This document shows, in pieces, positions 26,401 to 38,400 of a stretch of 64,000 nucleotides of DNA. The notes beneath the pieces are model-generated. The model did not search any database and was not told the DNA's origin. It was given only the letters and a program-made list of their open reading frames with translations. The translations under genes and the position numbers were made by a program. Where the stretch lies: positions 34,113 through 98,112 of IMG/VR virus record IMGVR_UViG_3300023109_000011. One strand, given 5' to 3'. This stretch comes from a virus. Within the stretch, counting starts at the first letter, position 1; every line of letters starts with the position of its first letter.

Positions 26401-28923
26401 CTTGAAGGTCATTCCACCATATTCACCTTGGTCGCCCTGGAAGCCGCGCCAACCCTGTAATCCTTGAGCACCTTGGGTACCTTGCGGTCCTTGCATACCT
26501 TGGATTGCTTCACCTTGTACGCCTTGGATACCTTGTGTACCCTGCATACCCTGAACACCTTGTGGTCCTTGCATGCCCTGGATTGCTTCACCCTGAACAC
26601 CTTGGAGACCTTGCATTCCCTGAGGACCCTGTGGTCCTTGCATACCTTGAATAGCTTCGCCTTGAACACCCTGTAAGCCTTGGAGACCTTGAGTACCCTG
26701 CGGTCCTTGAGGTCCTTGGATACCTTGGATTGCTTCACCTTGTACACCCTGAAGGCCCTGTAAGCCTTGGAGACCTTGCAATCCTTGAGTACCCTGCGTT
26801 CCTTGAACACCTTGAGCACCTTGTAAACCTTGGAGACCTTGCATTCCCTGAATACCTTGATCACCAGTTCTGACAAACGAGATTCGGAAATCAGTACCAT
26901 TAGGATAGGTTTGAGCAGCTGACATTGTATCAACGTCAATGAGATACCAACCTGAACCAGCGTTACCATTCAGAGCGCCACCAGTAACTTCGAACAGGGC
27001 ATAATTGTAAACGTTTGAAGCGTCTGCTAACTTTAAGTAACCCTTATTGCCTGGGTTAGTTGATGCAAAGAAGTCTGCAAGCATTGCAGCAATTTGTACA
27101 CTATCAGCATCTTCAACATCAAAGTAAAGTTGAGTAGAGTTACCGAAGACAGAATTGTTACCTTTTACAAAACCAATGCCGGGATCTGATGCTGTCGTGT
27201 CGGTAGCGTCATATGTAAATCTAAATGTAACTCCACCGTAAGCACCGGTAAAGCCTTGGGTACCTTGAGCACCCTGTAATCCTTGTGTTCCCTGAGTACC
27301 TTGAGAACCAGTTACACCTTGAGGTCCTTGTACACCCTGTAATCCTTGAACACCTTGTAGTCCCTGTGGACCTTGTACACCTTGAACGCCTTGAGGACCA
27401 AGATCACCTTGTAAACCCTGAACACCTTGTGGTCCACGGAAACCTTGGATACCTTGGTCACCTGCAATACTAAATGCAACAACCAAAGGTTGAGAAATAA
27501 ACGTGCCTGAACCAGGAGAAGATTCTGCAACAAAATGTTCTTTAGCAGCAGAACCAGAAACGTATGTGACATCGAGTTCCCAATATGATCCATCATCAAC
27601 CATTGTTTGAACGGTAAAGATAACGTATCTTGAAGGTTCATCGCGTCTTGTAATTTTTACGAATGCTTTATTTGCGGATGTAGACTGAGATACAGCAGTG
27701 AGCAAAGGCTCAATGTCATTGTTATAGGTATCATTTTCGCTGATATAAAGTTTAGTTACAGCACTAAAGTCGTCAGTTGGATTTGATTGACCGTTAACTT
27801 GGAAGAATCCGCCGGGAGGAGCAGGAAACTCTCCACTCGTGTTCATCATTCCAAAGTCTATAACACCACCTGAGTCTGTACCGTTATATCCTTGTAAACC
27901 TAACTTACCTTGGATACCGGTGAAACCTTGCGTACCTTGAACACCTTGTGTTCCCTGAGTACCTTGAATACCCAAGTCACCTTGAATACCTTGTGTACCC
28001 TGAACACCTTGCGGTCCACGTCTACCTTGAACACCCTGTGTTCCTTGGAAGCCACGGAAACCTTGAAGACCTTGAGTACCCTGTGCGCCTTGGAAACCAC
28101 GAACACCACGATAACCCTGAACACCAGTATTACCGGTTGGTCCTTGAGTACCTTGTGGTCCTAGATCGCCTTGTAAACCTTGAATCCCTCTGAATGAACC
28201 AATGTTTATCCAAGCGGCTCCGTCATAAATCCAGAGCTCATCATCGGCTTCATCAATAACACCGTCACCGGTATTGGGAGTTGCAAATGCTGCGTTTAAT
28301 GTTGCTTGAGGATCACCGCCTGAGTCAACATCTGGTACTGATCCGACAATAGTAAAGCCAGGACCATACTCACCTTGAGTACCTTGAACACCTTGTATGC
28401 CCGGTATACCTTGACCAACCGAAACAACTGGATCTGATCCAAATACCATGATACTAAATGCACTTGCACCAGATGGAGCGGTTGCAGCACCATTGTCATC
28501 ATAGAACGAAGCTTCAAATCCGTTGACTGTTTTACTTTGAATCGAAACTAACCGGCTATCGTCATTCAATTCACCGTCAGTAATAACAGTATAATCTGTG
28601 TCAGGCTGAGCGGTATCGAAGGTAAAGTCTGCGGTCCCAGCAGCTCCATCCCAGTTGGACATTGAGATTCCAGTACCTGAGATATCTGCTGTTTGGCCTA
28701 CTCGAATAAATGCGAATGGAAGGATAGCATTAACTGCTCCTCCTGTCCCTGCGCCTGCTAGTTCTACCCAAGCAGTTCCATCGGAAAAATATACCTTATC
28801 GTTATCGGCATAAACGAGAGCGCCCTCGTGGACGACAGGATCTAATGTAATCGGAAACGCTTGCGGCGTTCCGAAGCCTATTAGCTTACTTCTTCCTGTT
28901 AGTGTGCCGAATCTATTGGCCAT
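23434..28923 (-). CDS. Collagen-like tail fibre with S74 chaperone tail (1829 aa)
   Basis: An N-terminal head (MANRFGTLTGRSKLIGFGTP) is followed by several collagen-like tracts of Gly-X-Gln or Gly-X-Y triplets (GIQGVQGTQG style, the third position very often Gln). Four globular modules separate them, with patterns such as 'GGVTFRFTYD...DPGIGF...KGYLKL...FEVTG...SFVRTGDQG'. The last tract is the longest, about 440 residues. A C-terminal beta region is followed by TSDARVKENVETIENALD (from residue 1738) and KKIGLIAQEVEEIVPQVV, the S74 intramolecular chaperone, ending in a coiled coil. Collagen-like phage fibres form trimeric triple helices without proline hydroxylation. GGAG lies nine bases before the ATG. 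It is probably a long side or tail fibre involved in host binding. Confidence 0.92.
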   Translation of the reverse strand: MANRFGTLTGRSKLIGFGTPQAFPITLDPVVHEGALVYADNDKVYFSDGTAWVELAGAGTGGAVNAILPFAFIRVGQTADISGTGISMSNWDGAAGTADFTFDTAQPDTDYTVITDGELNDDSRLVSIQSKTVNGFEASFYDDNGAATAPSGASAFSIMVFGSDPVVSVGQGIPGIQGVQGTQGEYGPGFTIVGSVPDVDSGGDPQATLNAAFATPNTGDGVIDEADDELWIYDGAAWINIGSFRGIQGLQGDLGPQGTQGPTGNTGVQGYRGVRGFQGAQGTQGLQGFRGFQGTQGVQGRRGPQGVQGTQGIQGDLGIQGTQGTQGVQGTQGFTGIQGKLGLQGYNGTDSGGVIDFGMMNTSGEFPAPPGGFFQVNGQSNPTDDFSAVTKLYISENDTYNNDIEPLLTAVSQSTSANKAFVKITRRDEPSRYVIFTVQTMVDDGSYWELDVTYVSGSAAKEHFVAESSPGSGTFISQPLVVAFSIAGDQGIQGFRGPQGVQGLQGDLGPQGVQGVQGPQGLQGVQGLQGVQGPQGVTGSQGTQGTQGLQGAQGTQGFTGAYGGVTFRFTYDATDTTASDPGIGFVKGNNSVFGNSTQLYFDVEDADSVQIAAMLADFFASTNPGNKGYLKLADASNVYNYALFEVTGGALNGNAGSGWYLIDVDTMSAAQTYPNGTDFRISFVRTGDQGIQGMQGLQGLQGAQGVQGTQGTQGLQGLQGLQGLQGVQGEAIQGIQGPQGPQGTQGLQGLQGVQGEAIQGMQGPQGPQGMQGLQGVQGEAIQGMQGPQGVQGMQGTQGIQGVQGEAIQGMQGPQGTQGAQGLQGWRGFQGDQGEYGGMTFKWNWSSNTLGGTDPGTNNWKLNNANTTLADLLTLDDVPFDQYDTEIDDFLDFIDNQPGTVKGYLKIQAGAGPGGTGPGGHHWLVYEVTNWSWDSGSKNYGYFDVNYVDGNATSWTAVAASHSAETLISFIPRGPAGVQGAQGPQGAQGIQGFTGAGVQGVQGVQGDLGIQGADGSFGGVTFDYTFDNTTNNADPGFGKLKVNDTTDADITAMFIDDRDDNFVNIEPFLLTIDDSTSPVKGHFKITKKSAPQDFKIFTISGTVNQGGYFIVNCDFVSGNGSFANGEDVTITFARTGDIGATGSAGPQGATGGTGIQGAQGLQGAGGGIGSQGIQGVQGTQGVQGGDGPEGAGAQGVQGPQGPQGTDGIQGGTGGIGAQGPLGIQGYRGFQGFNGSGGIGAQGPAGPQGPQGTTGEDGIQGPAGDEGQPGGPGTDGAQGIQGPQGAQGPSAIGTQGPAGDEGAQGIQGPQGISGLTGNGVQGLQGTQGVQGIQGAFGQGQEGPQGASGTQGVQGPQGEQGDASTGIQGYRGFQGTQGTRGAGDPGPQGTQGVQGEIGIQGAIGNGVEGAQGPRGIQGFQGVQGAENGGPQGIQGVQGERGFQGPQGEAGGTGGVGVQGYRGFQGADGGQGPSGFGLQGAIGAQGVQGEQGFQGPIGGSEQGLQGEQGFQGFIGAQGGSGPSGGGGAQGYRGVQGFQGPFGIGPQGIQGGAGGDGIPGPEGPQGFAGATGPQGIQGLTGTTGSVDVQNLYTSALQGTAMFVNLVQGGSGGRPIYGTTGPNPRPLPGGGNSNLFYTGIDDELSVENVTVEGGITLGGVTETAWPAGYDGGGNNVQAGGDLTFNDNIKLNFGTGKDIEFYNNGTAMYIDADASYDIFIREGTTQRFKFDTGTGELTAADFNSTSDARVKENVETIENALDKVLSLRGVEFNFKEMTGKKIGLIAQEVEEIVPQVVGEDDSEDKIKNVSYSNLVALLIEAVKEQQKQIDELKSNK
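24190..28410 (-). repeat. Collagen-like Gly-X-Y coding tracts
   Basis: Five tracts of Gly-X-Y triplets lie at approximately 27885-28410 (interrupted), 27250-27460, 26420-26860, 25885-26000 and 24190-25515. The DNA is built of degenerate nine-base units (CCTTGAACA and CCTTGTGGT style on the plus strand), which also creates long open frames in other phases. Confidence 0.9.
26470..26760 (-). repeat. Four VQGEAIQG units inside the third collagen tract
   Basis: The DNA word for EAIQG begins near 26504, 26582, 26651 and 26729, giving spacings of 78, 69 and 78 bases. Spacings are whole codons and multiples of three residues, so the Gly-X-Y register mostly holds; each unit still interrupts it locally with Glu-Ala-Ile. 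Confidence 0.8.
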
Positions 28924-28966
28924 TTAGTATTTCTCCGTGATCCTTTATTATACTATATATGTTGTT

Positions 28967-29386
28967 TTAAACAACGTCATCTTCTTCTGATTGTCCAAGT
29001 GTGAACGATAGGGTACTGTGAATCGCAAAGCTTACGGAAGCTGATGCTTGTAGTATGTCTCCAGTTTTTAGAAATTGACCGTTCAATGGCAAAGGAACTG
29101 TGTCATAAGCCGGAACAGGTAAATTTTTAACAATGTGGAAAAACTGGTTTTCTACGTTTCTATATATTTCAACATCAACAGTAACCGTGTTTGCAGTTGT
29201 GTTACACAGGAGCAATGGAGAAATAACTTCGCCAACACCCGGCTCAACAGTAGTACTACCACCAAAGACTAATTCAGGTACCTCATAGTTAGGTACATTC
29301 ATTAATTCCTTCGCTGTAGTTTCAAGTATTAAACTACTGTATACCGGTTTCGCGTCTGGCGCCTGACTGGTAGTAATTGTTGCCAT
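28967..29386 (-). CDS. Small virion structural protein (139 aa)
   Basis: This protein has a single beta-rich domain. It starts MATITTSQAPDAKPVYSSLI and contains VEPGVGEVISPLLLCNTTAN, VTVDVEIYRNVENQFFHIVK and VPLPLNGQFLKTGDILQASA. The sequence 'LLCNTT...V.V.I......F.I.K..PVP....VPL.G.FLK.GD.L......' is a pattern I associate with small structural proteins next to fibre genes in marine T4-like phages; the name of the family is not known to me. It has no enzymatic motif. It lies 15 bases after the stop of the 3565-residue gene and 43 bases before the collagen-like fibre, so it may be a connector or assembly partner (inference). Confidence 0.75.
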   Translation of the reverse strand: MATITTSQAPDAKPVYSSLILETTAKELMNVPNYEVPELVFGGSTTVEPGVGEVISPLLLCNTTANTVTVDVEIYRNVENQFFHIVKNLPVPAYDTVPLPLNGQFLKTGDILQASASVSFAIHSTLSFTLGQSEEDDVV

Positions 29387-29401
29387 TTTTTTCTATCCTA
29401 T

Positions 29402-32400
29402 TTAAAGTGACGCTCTACTATTAGAAGCTCTTCTTGCAAGTTTTCTTACAGATGATGTAAATGGTCGTCCTTCAATTCGTCCTGTTCGACCATTAATACG
29501 TAATCCTCTTGCGAAGTACTGGTTGTTCAATTCATCCGCACCTGACCATCTGATACGTCCACCATCTTCATTCAATACCGAAGCGATAGCAGAGATTGGC
29601 TGACCTAAGTTTCTAAAGTTCAGTGGCAATGCGTTTCTGTTAACACCTGCCGATGCACCGTTGAACTGGTGAGCAATGGATTCAACCAACGATCCGAAGA
29701 TCAATGTTTCTGGTCTTACCACGTTATCAATCAAACAATCATTAAACAATCCGGCAATCATTGCTGAGTGAGCCGCGTCAGGTGAAAGGTTACTAATCAT
29801 GTAATCTCTCATTCGTTCCCATGCACCTACGAAGGAATCTAGAAGTTCAGTGTTATTAGGACCATCGTATCTCCAATCGTTGATTGTAGGATCCCAATAA
29901 TATATATCACCCTCGTAGTGACTAACCGCCATGTTAGTAGCAACGATATATGCGTGGTTTGGTTTTTGACCAGTGACCGATGCTAGAATACCGCTACCAA
30001 CAGGACCTTGTAAAGAACCTTGATACTTCAAGCCCCGAGTAGTTGAGTTGAATACTGGGAATGCATGTTGACCTTTGTAATCGAAGAACGATGATGTAAA
30101 GGTTCTTATTGCATTCTGAGCACCAACCGCAATACTACCAGTGTAAGATGGTGAATTAACTTCTGTGCCATCCTCATACTTGAAGTCATTTGCTATTGCT
30201 TGAAGCAAGTTAGATGCATCGCGTCTAGTAAGAGGTAAGTTGATAAATCCGTATTCAGCACTTACATATCTTACGGTATCAGCAGCGAGATTAATCTTAT
30301 TCTCACCGATGATAAACTGAGCACCAGTAAACTTGTCTCCAGCATAAGCGTAATCAGGTTCTTGCTTAGCAGGTAAATACTTCGTATCTTTATTTATCTG
30401 AGTCAGATAGAATACATTTGCAAGCTTTTCAACTTTATCAGCTTCAACCTGAGTACCAAGCTCGCCTTTAGCAACCTGTCCTGCATACTTACCGAGAACG
30501 ATATCTTTACAAATTACACCAAGCTGTCTATAAGACTTAGCAGTTGCTTCACGTTGATTTTCTGGTACTCGATACTCGTTATTCCAGAAGTAGAAGTCTG
30601 CATTCCAACGAGAAGCGATGTTACCACCATAGTTCAAGTCATAGCTGAATGCATCGAGTAAGTAACCAACATCTCGGAAACACTTGGCTCGGTTATAATC
30701 AAGAGCATTAAACTCAGTGTTGATAAAGTGTACCAAGTCATTTGCTAGATGATCGACATTATCTTCGATTTGCTCTGCAGCTCCAATTAACTCAGAGTTG
30801 ACCCAAGAAAGATCAGGTCCTTCAAGCCCTGGTAGTGCATCAGTTGAATTTGCTCGAATAACATCTTCAACAATACCGATGAGAGACTGTGCAGCCGCTG
30901 CTTCGGTAGCTGTTCCCGGTGTTCCGAGGAACTGTTGATAAGGACCGTTAGCAAGTGAATCAGCATCAGCCGTTACGAATGTATGAGCAACTTGGCCTGT
31001 TCCGCCCGTTCCTACATTCATCGTAATCGTAGTACCCTCTACAGCAGTAATTGGGCATCCTCTGTTATAGTATGGGTGATGTGATTCTGGTGACCTATGA
31101 TTCTGGTTACCAGAGCCCATGTTGCAAGAGAATACAATACTTTCAGGAGCAAACCATACAAGATCTCCAACCTTAAAGTTGTTGCTTCCGATCGTTGCGG
31201 TAAATACTCCAGATGCTGGATCGTAAGTTGCATTAGTTGGAGTGTAAGTTGTAAACTGCGATACATCATTTTCTTGAACGACTTGTGACATTACAAGACC
31301 GAGGTAATCGTAAATGTCTGCAGTTTGCTTACGGGTATCTGCTGGAAGTACACTTACTCCATTTTCGAAGTAGATTCCTGCAGATTGTCTAGAAGCAAAG
31401 TTTCCGCCATATTGAACGTCGTGTGATACAGCATCAATTAAGTAACCGATGTCTCTTCGACATTTCGCTCCTGGGAAGCCTAATCCATTTTGAACTGCGG
31501 TCAAGTATGTAAGTACATTATCTGCTAGAGCAGGTACAGCATCTTCAACCGCTTCCTTACCAGCAATAACTGTTGGTGATTGCCATGTTTGTAATGGATC
31601 GACTCGAGTTGGGAATGTAGCATAAGATCCAGTCTCAACAACATTGGTAATAATCATACCTAATGCTTTTGCTCGAGTAGCGATCATTGGGTTACCAGCA
31701 ACATTACCGAGTTCTTGTCGATATGGATTTGAAACCTTAATGATAGCATTTGCTTTAGCACTTACAAATGAGTGAGCCTGAGTGTATCCACCGGCAGGTT
31801 CAACATTAACTGTAAATGTAGTTGCAGTAACAGCAGATACTCGAAGTGGCTTACGATAAACAGGATCTGTTACTCGTGGATGCGAGATCTCAACGGCTGG
31901 GTTATTACACTCAAATGTAATACCTTCCTTTTCGATAACAATGTAATCACCAAGACTTAATGTGTGTGGTGCCAAAGTAGTTGTTACCATTTCACCAGAT
32001 ACTGGATCATAAGCAACTGTACTTACACCGAATCGATCAAGTGGTCGTAATGGAATTTCTTGACGTTGTACAATCTTCTCGACCAACTCAGACATGTGAG
32101 TAAAGGCAAACTTAGAAGCTTCTCTCTGTTCGAGTGGCAGAGTATTAACTGCGTTATCAAAGTAGAGTTTAGCATTACCTAAGGTTGCTGCATTACCACC
32201 ATACTGAATATCATGTGAGATTCCATCCAAGATGTACTTGGTATCTCTTCGACATTTGTCTTCGCTATAAGGAAGAATCTCGAAGTACTCAGCAAGGTGA
32301 GCATAAAGACCATCTTGTACGCTTGGGATTACAGCTTCCAACTCAGTGAATGCAGTCTTGAATTCATCGACATAAGCATTAGATGCACTGTTTGGTTCTT

Positions 32401-35400
32401 CCAAAGCAGGCATACTTTCAAGTGAGTTATTTGATATTGCATTAGCAACTACAGAGAATAGTCTCTCAACTTCATTACCAACCGCTAGACCAGCACTACC
32501 TGAGTCTCTATTCTGTGTAGCACTGTTTGAGCTAGACTTAAGTCCCAGTCCATCGACATCTTGATCTTGTACGATGTACTTAGCAACCTCTGCAATGTGG
32601 ATGAATGTTTCAGCGGTCTTAGCTTGTTGATCAACCGGTAATACACTTACAGCATTCTCGAAGTAAAGTTTAGCATTTCCTCGAACTGCTGAGTTACCGC
32701 TGTGGTAAGTGTCAAAGATTACACAATCTGTTAAGTAACCAACGTCCCTCTCACACTTAGCAACATCATAAACATATGAAGGATAGTTGTCAGCAAGGTA
32801 AGCAGTGATTTCAGCCTGCATGAATGCTTTGTTATTCTTTAACTGTTCCCGAGCATTAATACCATTTAGACCACGAGAGCTTGATGGACCGAATACAATA
32901 TTATCAGCGGCTGTTTCACCGTTGGTCATAATGTCGATAAGCTCATTGAATGAATTCAGAGTCTTTGTCTTAGCAGTAGGATCGGTTACAGCGGCTACCG
33001 CAGCATCTCGAGTATATTCAATTGCAGAAACAGTTTCTGTTAATTGTTCAGTGATTACGTTATCAGCTAATTTCGTACCAATTCGATAAGCTAATCCATT
33101 GAATACCGCATTAAAGTTTGAATCGGTTAGAACATCTCGCTTAACTGCATTAATCAGAATTGCCATATCTCTGTAGCACTTTTCACCATCGAAGGTGTAG
33201 TAACGCTCTCTCAGATATTCAACAACGTCTTCAGCAATAAAGTCCTTGTTCATTTGGATTTGCTTACGTGCCACAGTCCTATTAGGATCAACTGTTGGGT
33301 TAGTAGCTTTAGGAATGTAATCAGCAGTCTTATCATCTACAAGGGCAGCAACTGCTTGGATCAAGTCATGTACCGCAGTACCGGTAGCAGCAGGAGCGGC
33401 TGTACCACTTGTATCCTGAGCTGGTACATTAGCAGATGAAGGAGTGATTGCAGTTTCTGTTACGACCTTTTCAGCAACATCTGCTAATCTCTCGAATGCC
33501 AATCGAGTTGGAACTCGTTGTATTTCTGGTAAAACATTAATAAGTGTACGTAGACCAGAAACGTTAGCAGTTGGATACTCTTCAGCAGTATCTCTCATTT
33601 GTCCTTTTACTTCAAGAGGAAGAACGTTAACGCTTCGTAGTTGCTCGTAATCACCGGATGTTTCATCATCACGTGAGAAGTAGAATGCAGCAGACTCAAT
33701 AGTAGAAGCATTGCCACCATACTCAATATCCTTAGATACCGAATCGATGATATGACCAATATCTCTGAAACACTTAGCCTTGTTATATGGAAGACCGTTG
33801 AATACGTTGATGATGTGTTCAATAACATCAGTTTGAAGGTTTTCAGTCTTACCATCCATTCTAGCAACGGCAGTCTCGAATCCAGCTTCAATGGTAGGTT
33901 CAACATAAGAAGGTAACCAATCAAGTGTGTCAGCTTCAATTGTCTTAGTGACAACCGTAACAAGATCACGACCTTTATTACCTAGGATGATTCCTAAATC
34001 TCCACCTGAAACATCCTGTGTTTGAACGTTTCCTGTTGTAGGTGTAATTGCAATTGCTCGAATAACCGAGTAGCAAACTTCAGCAATGTATTCCCAAGTT
34101 CGAACGGTTGGAACAACTTGATCTTCGGGTAATACAGCCATTGCGTTTTCAAAGTAAAGTCTTGCAAAGTTAACCGCACCAGCATTTGATCCGTGTTGAA
34201 TATCCCAAGAGATTGCATCAATCATGTATCCAGTATCACGAAGACACTTAGCAGTATCATAAGTAAGATTTGGATAAGTGTCAGCGATATGTGCTACTGT
34301 TTCAGCTTGGATAAACGTCTTGTTTGTCTGTAGTGCAACTCGAGCATTAGCATGAGCTACATCAACTGCATTAGTACCCCAAACAATCGTATCAGCATTA
34401 CCTGAACCGTTTGATAAGATGTCAATGATTTCGTCGAAAGCATCGTTGCTTCGAGTTAAAGCAGTACCTGTAAGTTCTTCACTAACCTCTGACTTGAGGT
34501 AGTTGATTGCACCAACAGTTTCTGTGAGCTGGTCATTAACGACCTTGTCTGCACCTACGGTTCCAATTCGATATCCCAATCCCATGTAAATTGCAGGATA
34601 GTTAGAACCAGTAGCAACCGAACGTCTTGCTGCATCAACAATAAATCCAGTATCTCGAGAACACTTATCACCATCAAATACGAAGTATTGAGTATCAAGG
34701 TATTCCATGATCTCAGTCTGAATCATGTTTCGATTTGCTTGGAGTTGCTCTCTAGCCAACTGCCCGGCTGTATTGGTTGTTACCTTTATGACCGCGTCAT
34801 TAGCCACACTCACGAAGGTGTGAGTCCCTCCAGATCCTGTACCTACATTGACAGTAATATTGTTTCCTGCAACGTTTGTAATCTCCATTGCGGTCTTGTA
34901 ATTACCATCTCCAACTCGTGGATATTGATGCTCAGTAGCATTACTATCCAGAGAACAGGTGTATGTAAAGCTATATGGTGTAAACTCAATACGATCACCA
35001 ATTGCCAAATCATGGTCAGGAATAGTAACAACACTGACTCCAGTTGCAGGATCGTATGTAGCAGTTGTTGGTGTGTAGTAGTTCAAGTAAGATGATGGAT
35101 CAGTCCAAACGAGTGGATCAGCAATGATAGCGCCAACATCAGCACTTACAAATGTATGAACACCGGTATAACCTCCACCAGCACCGACATTCATAGTAAT
35201 TGACGTCGTAGTTACCGCGGTAACTAATACTGGTTTCTTATAGAATGGATGGTGTTGCTCTGGACTTGCATGATCTTCTGGACCATTACCGTTGTCACAA
35301 CTAAATACTACACTCTCTGGCTTGATTTCTACATAATCACCAACCTGGACGTTGTGCTTTCCAATTGAAGCAACGAAGACACCAGTGTTAGGATCGTAAG

Positions 35401-38400
35401 TAGCATTTTGTGGAGTGTAAGTACCTGAGTAACCAAACTCTTTAACACAGTCAGCGGTAGCACTTACAAATGTGTGTACTTTATCTGTTCCTGCAGGACC
35501 AATGTAGCAAGTAAATGTAGTAGAAGATGTCGCAGTAATCTTGATCGGCTTACGATAAACTGGATCAGTTGGCCGTGGATGGGTAATTGAAACAGGGTTA
35601 CCACCTGCATCTGGGCATGTAAACGTAATGCAAGAATCTGCAAGTACAATTTCTTGGCCGGGCTGAAGATCATGATCACCAATTGTGCTAATCATCATTC
35701 CTGTTACAGGATCATAAGTTACGCCAGTTGGTGTATATGTCTTTCCGGTATTATTAACAATGTCAACAAGTTGACGGAACGAGAGATCTGCTTGAGTAGA
35801 TTCAGCATTACGTCCGACCGAAGTAACTTCAGAGATAGCATTAGCAACAGATGATACAAATGTATGTGGGAACAAGCCTGTTCCACCAGTACCTACATTC
35901 ATAGTAATTGTAGTTGCATCAACCTCGGTAACCAAACATGGCTTACGATAGAATGGGTGGTGAGCTGCTGGTGAAGTATGGTTAGTAGCACCACTTCCCA
36001 TGTCACAACTCATTGTAATACCGTTATCTGCAAACCAGACATAATCGCCAGGTTCTAAACTGTGAGTTCCTACCGTTGCAACAAAGATTCCAGTATTAGG
36101 ATCGTAAGTAGCATTGGATGGAGTAAACTGAGCACCAAACTCAACGCCAACATTGTCGGTAATTTCTTGTCGTGTATTAAACTGGAGATCTTCAATTGCT
36201 GCAACAGTCTGTGGCAGTTCATTAAGTATGGTTGACTCACCAGTTTTCTGACGATAAGCGATACCAGCTTGAATTGCGTTATAGTTACTACCGGTAACCA
36301 TGTCACGTTGTACAGCAGGTAAGATGTAATCTGTTACATCCCTACGGCAAGCGATGTTATCGTAATGGAAGTAGTTAGTATCGATATAATTCAATACCGA
36401 ATCTTGCATAAACTCTCGGTTAGCTTGAAGTAGCTTACGAGAATCTCGTCGAGCTTCCAAAATACCAGCGTCATCAGAGAATGTAATTTCAGCACCAAGT
36501 ACCGAGATAGCATTTGGTAAAGCTGATACGAAGGTGTGGGCTTTATCGACTGTTGCTACACCAGCATTAATTGTAATAGTGGTTGCACCAACATCTGTAA
36601 TTTCACATGGTGTGTTGTAGCATGGATCTGGACGACCTGCTCCACCCAATGCTCGTGGATGTGCGATTTGACCAATGCTTCCATCACCTTCACAAGCAAG
36701 AAGAATACTTTCTGGCTTGAATAGTATCTTATCACCTGGTTCTAAATTATGAGTACCGATGGTCATTATCATAACACCGGTAATGTGATCGTAATCTACA
36801 CCAGTAGGAGTAAATGTAGCACCGTTAGCTCGTAGTTGTGTAATAATTTCATCGAAAGCACCATCGACTCGAGCTGAACTAATGTAAGAGTTCGCATCAA
36901 GAATTTCGTTAGTACGATCTTTCAGGAATCGGTAAGCACCAATTGTTTCATTTCGTTGCTCACCTATAACCTTAGATGCAGATGCCATGTAGTATGCATT
37001 ACCGGCGGTTACTGCATTATAGTTTGTGTCAAGAAGCATGTCATTCTTAACTGCTGGCATGATGTAGTCAGTAGTATCTCTACGGCATGCAACACTATCA
37101 TATGAGTAGAACTGATCGTTATTGTCGATCCAGTTGGTCAACTCAGTTTGAATGAATGTTCTATTATCTTGGAGAAGTTCCCGAGCTGCAGTTTGTTCAA
37201 CAGATGTTGGTACCCAAGTAATTGGGTTAATGTTTTCTTCACCGTATTGAAGAACATTGTACAGTTCTTGCATCGAGGTATTTGCTCGTGCTACAATTGC
37301 TGGATCACCTTCGAAGAGATCTTGCACTCGAGCTTGCATGTACTCGTTAGCACCAAGAGTTTCTTCAAGCTGCTCGCCTGGGACTACATATGAAATTGGT
37401 GAACGGTAAGAAATACCTGCTAATCGACCCCAGTAGTTACTATCAAGAGCAATGTCATATCCAAGACCATCGAGGATAATCTTAGAATCTCGCTCACACT
37501 TATCAGCATCATATCCTTTATAACCCAATCCGCCCGAAGCAGTATTTGCAGTTATGAAGTCGACCATGTCGTCGATGATAAGTGGCTCATTTGCTTCGAT
37601 AGTGTCGGCAAATGCTGTGTTACCAAATATGTTAGCAGCGCTAGTAGACTTAGGAGCAAAGAACCTTGTGGTACCTTTTGCTCGCATTGAGATGTCACCG
37701 AACTGAGTACCTGAGTTGTTCAATGTCATTTGTCCGCCGTTCAAGGCGTAGAATGCAATACGTACGAAGATTGACAGAGAACCAATACCGTTTACACCAG
37801 CACCATCCCGTGCTACATAACCGATACCGTTCTGAGTACGAGGTGTGAAACCAAAACATAGTACATATGTATATAGTGAATCTGGATCTAGAACTCTTCG
37901 GTCTGCAAGTACACAACCACCACCTCGACCTACCAACCTGTTAGGGAAGTCGTCGATGCCGATGGATGCTACTGTTCCTGTTCCGCCTGATTCACATTGT
38001 ACGGTATCACCTACCGCAAAACCTCGATTGTTCTTAAGGTTTCGTACTCGAATCTTACGATTTTGGTCGACGTCACGATCAATACCCTGAGCTGCATCCA
38101 TGCTGTCATCCCAAGAGAGATAACCAACTGCACCAGATGAGAATGTAACTTCATCACCTTCTTGCCACAACGACAATGCAGGGTTAGCATTTTGTCCTGT
38201 CATGCCAACTTCAAGTGTAAACTCTCTACCAAGGTCAGCTAGTGTACCTTTGGTGTTGTATGGGTTAAGAGGTGGTTCAACATCAGAACGAACAAAGTTT
38301 GAAAGCTGAGTTGAGTCTCTCAAGTATGGAGAACGAAGTAACTTAGCGCCTGGTCGATAAGCAACCGCGAATCCACCTTCTGGGAAATCGAAGTTATCGA

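Noticed and set aside
26470-26760. Regular repeats that could suggest a CRISPR array
   Set aside because: Spacings are multiples of three, the repeats encode collagen-like triplets, and there are no unique spacers or cas genes.
24200-28200. Several overlapping open frames on both strands in the collagen-coding region
   Set aside because: The nine-base units read open in many phases and give low-complexity proteins; only the Gly-X-Y frame continues into the S74 tail.
29398-29405. TTTAAATA near the start of the 139-residue gene as a late promoter
   Set aside because: It is only 12 bases before the ATG and one base off the consensus, leaving no room for a transcript start and a ribosome site.
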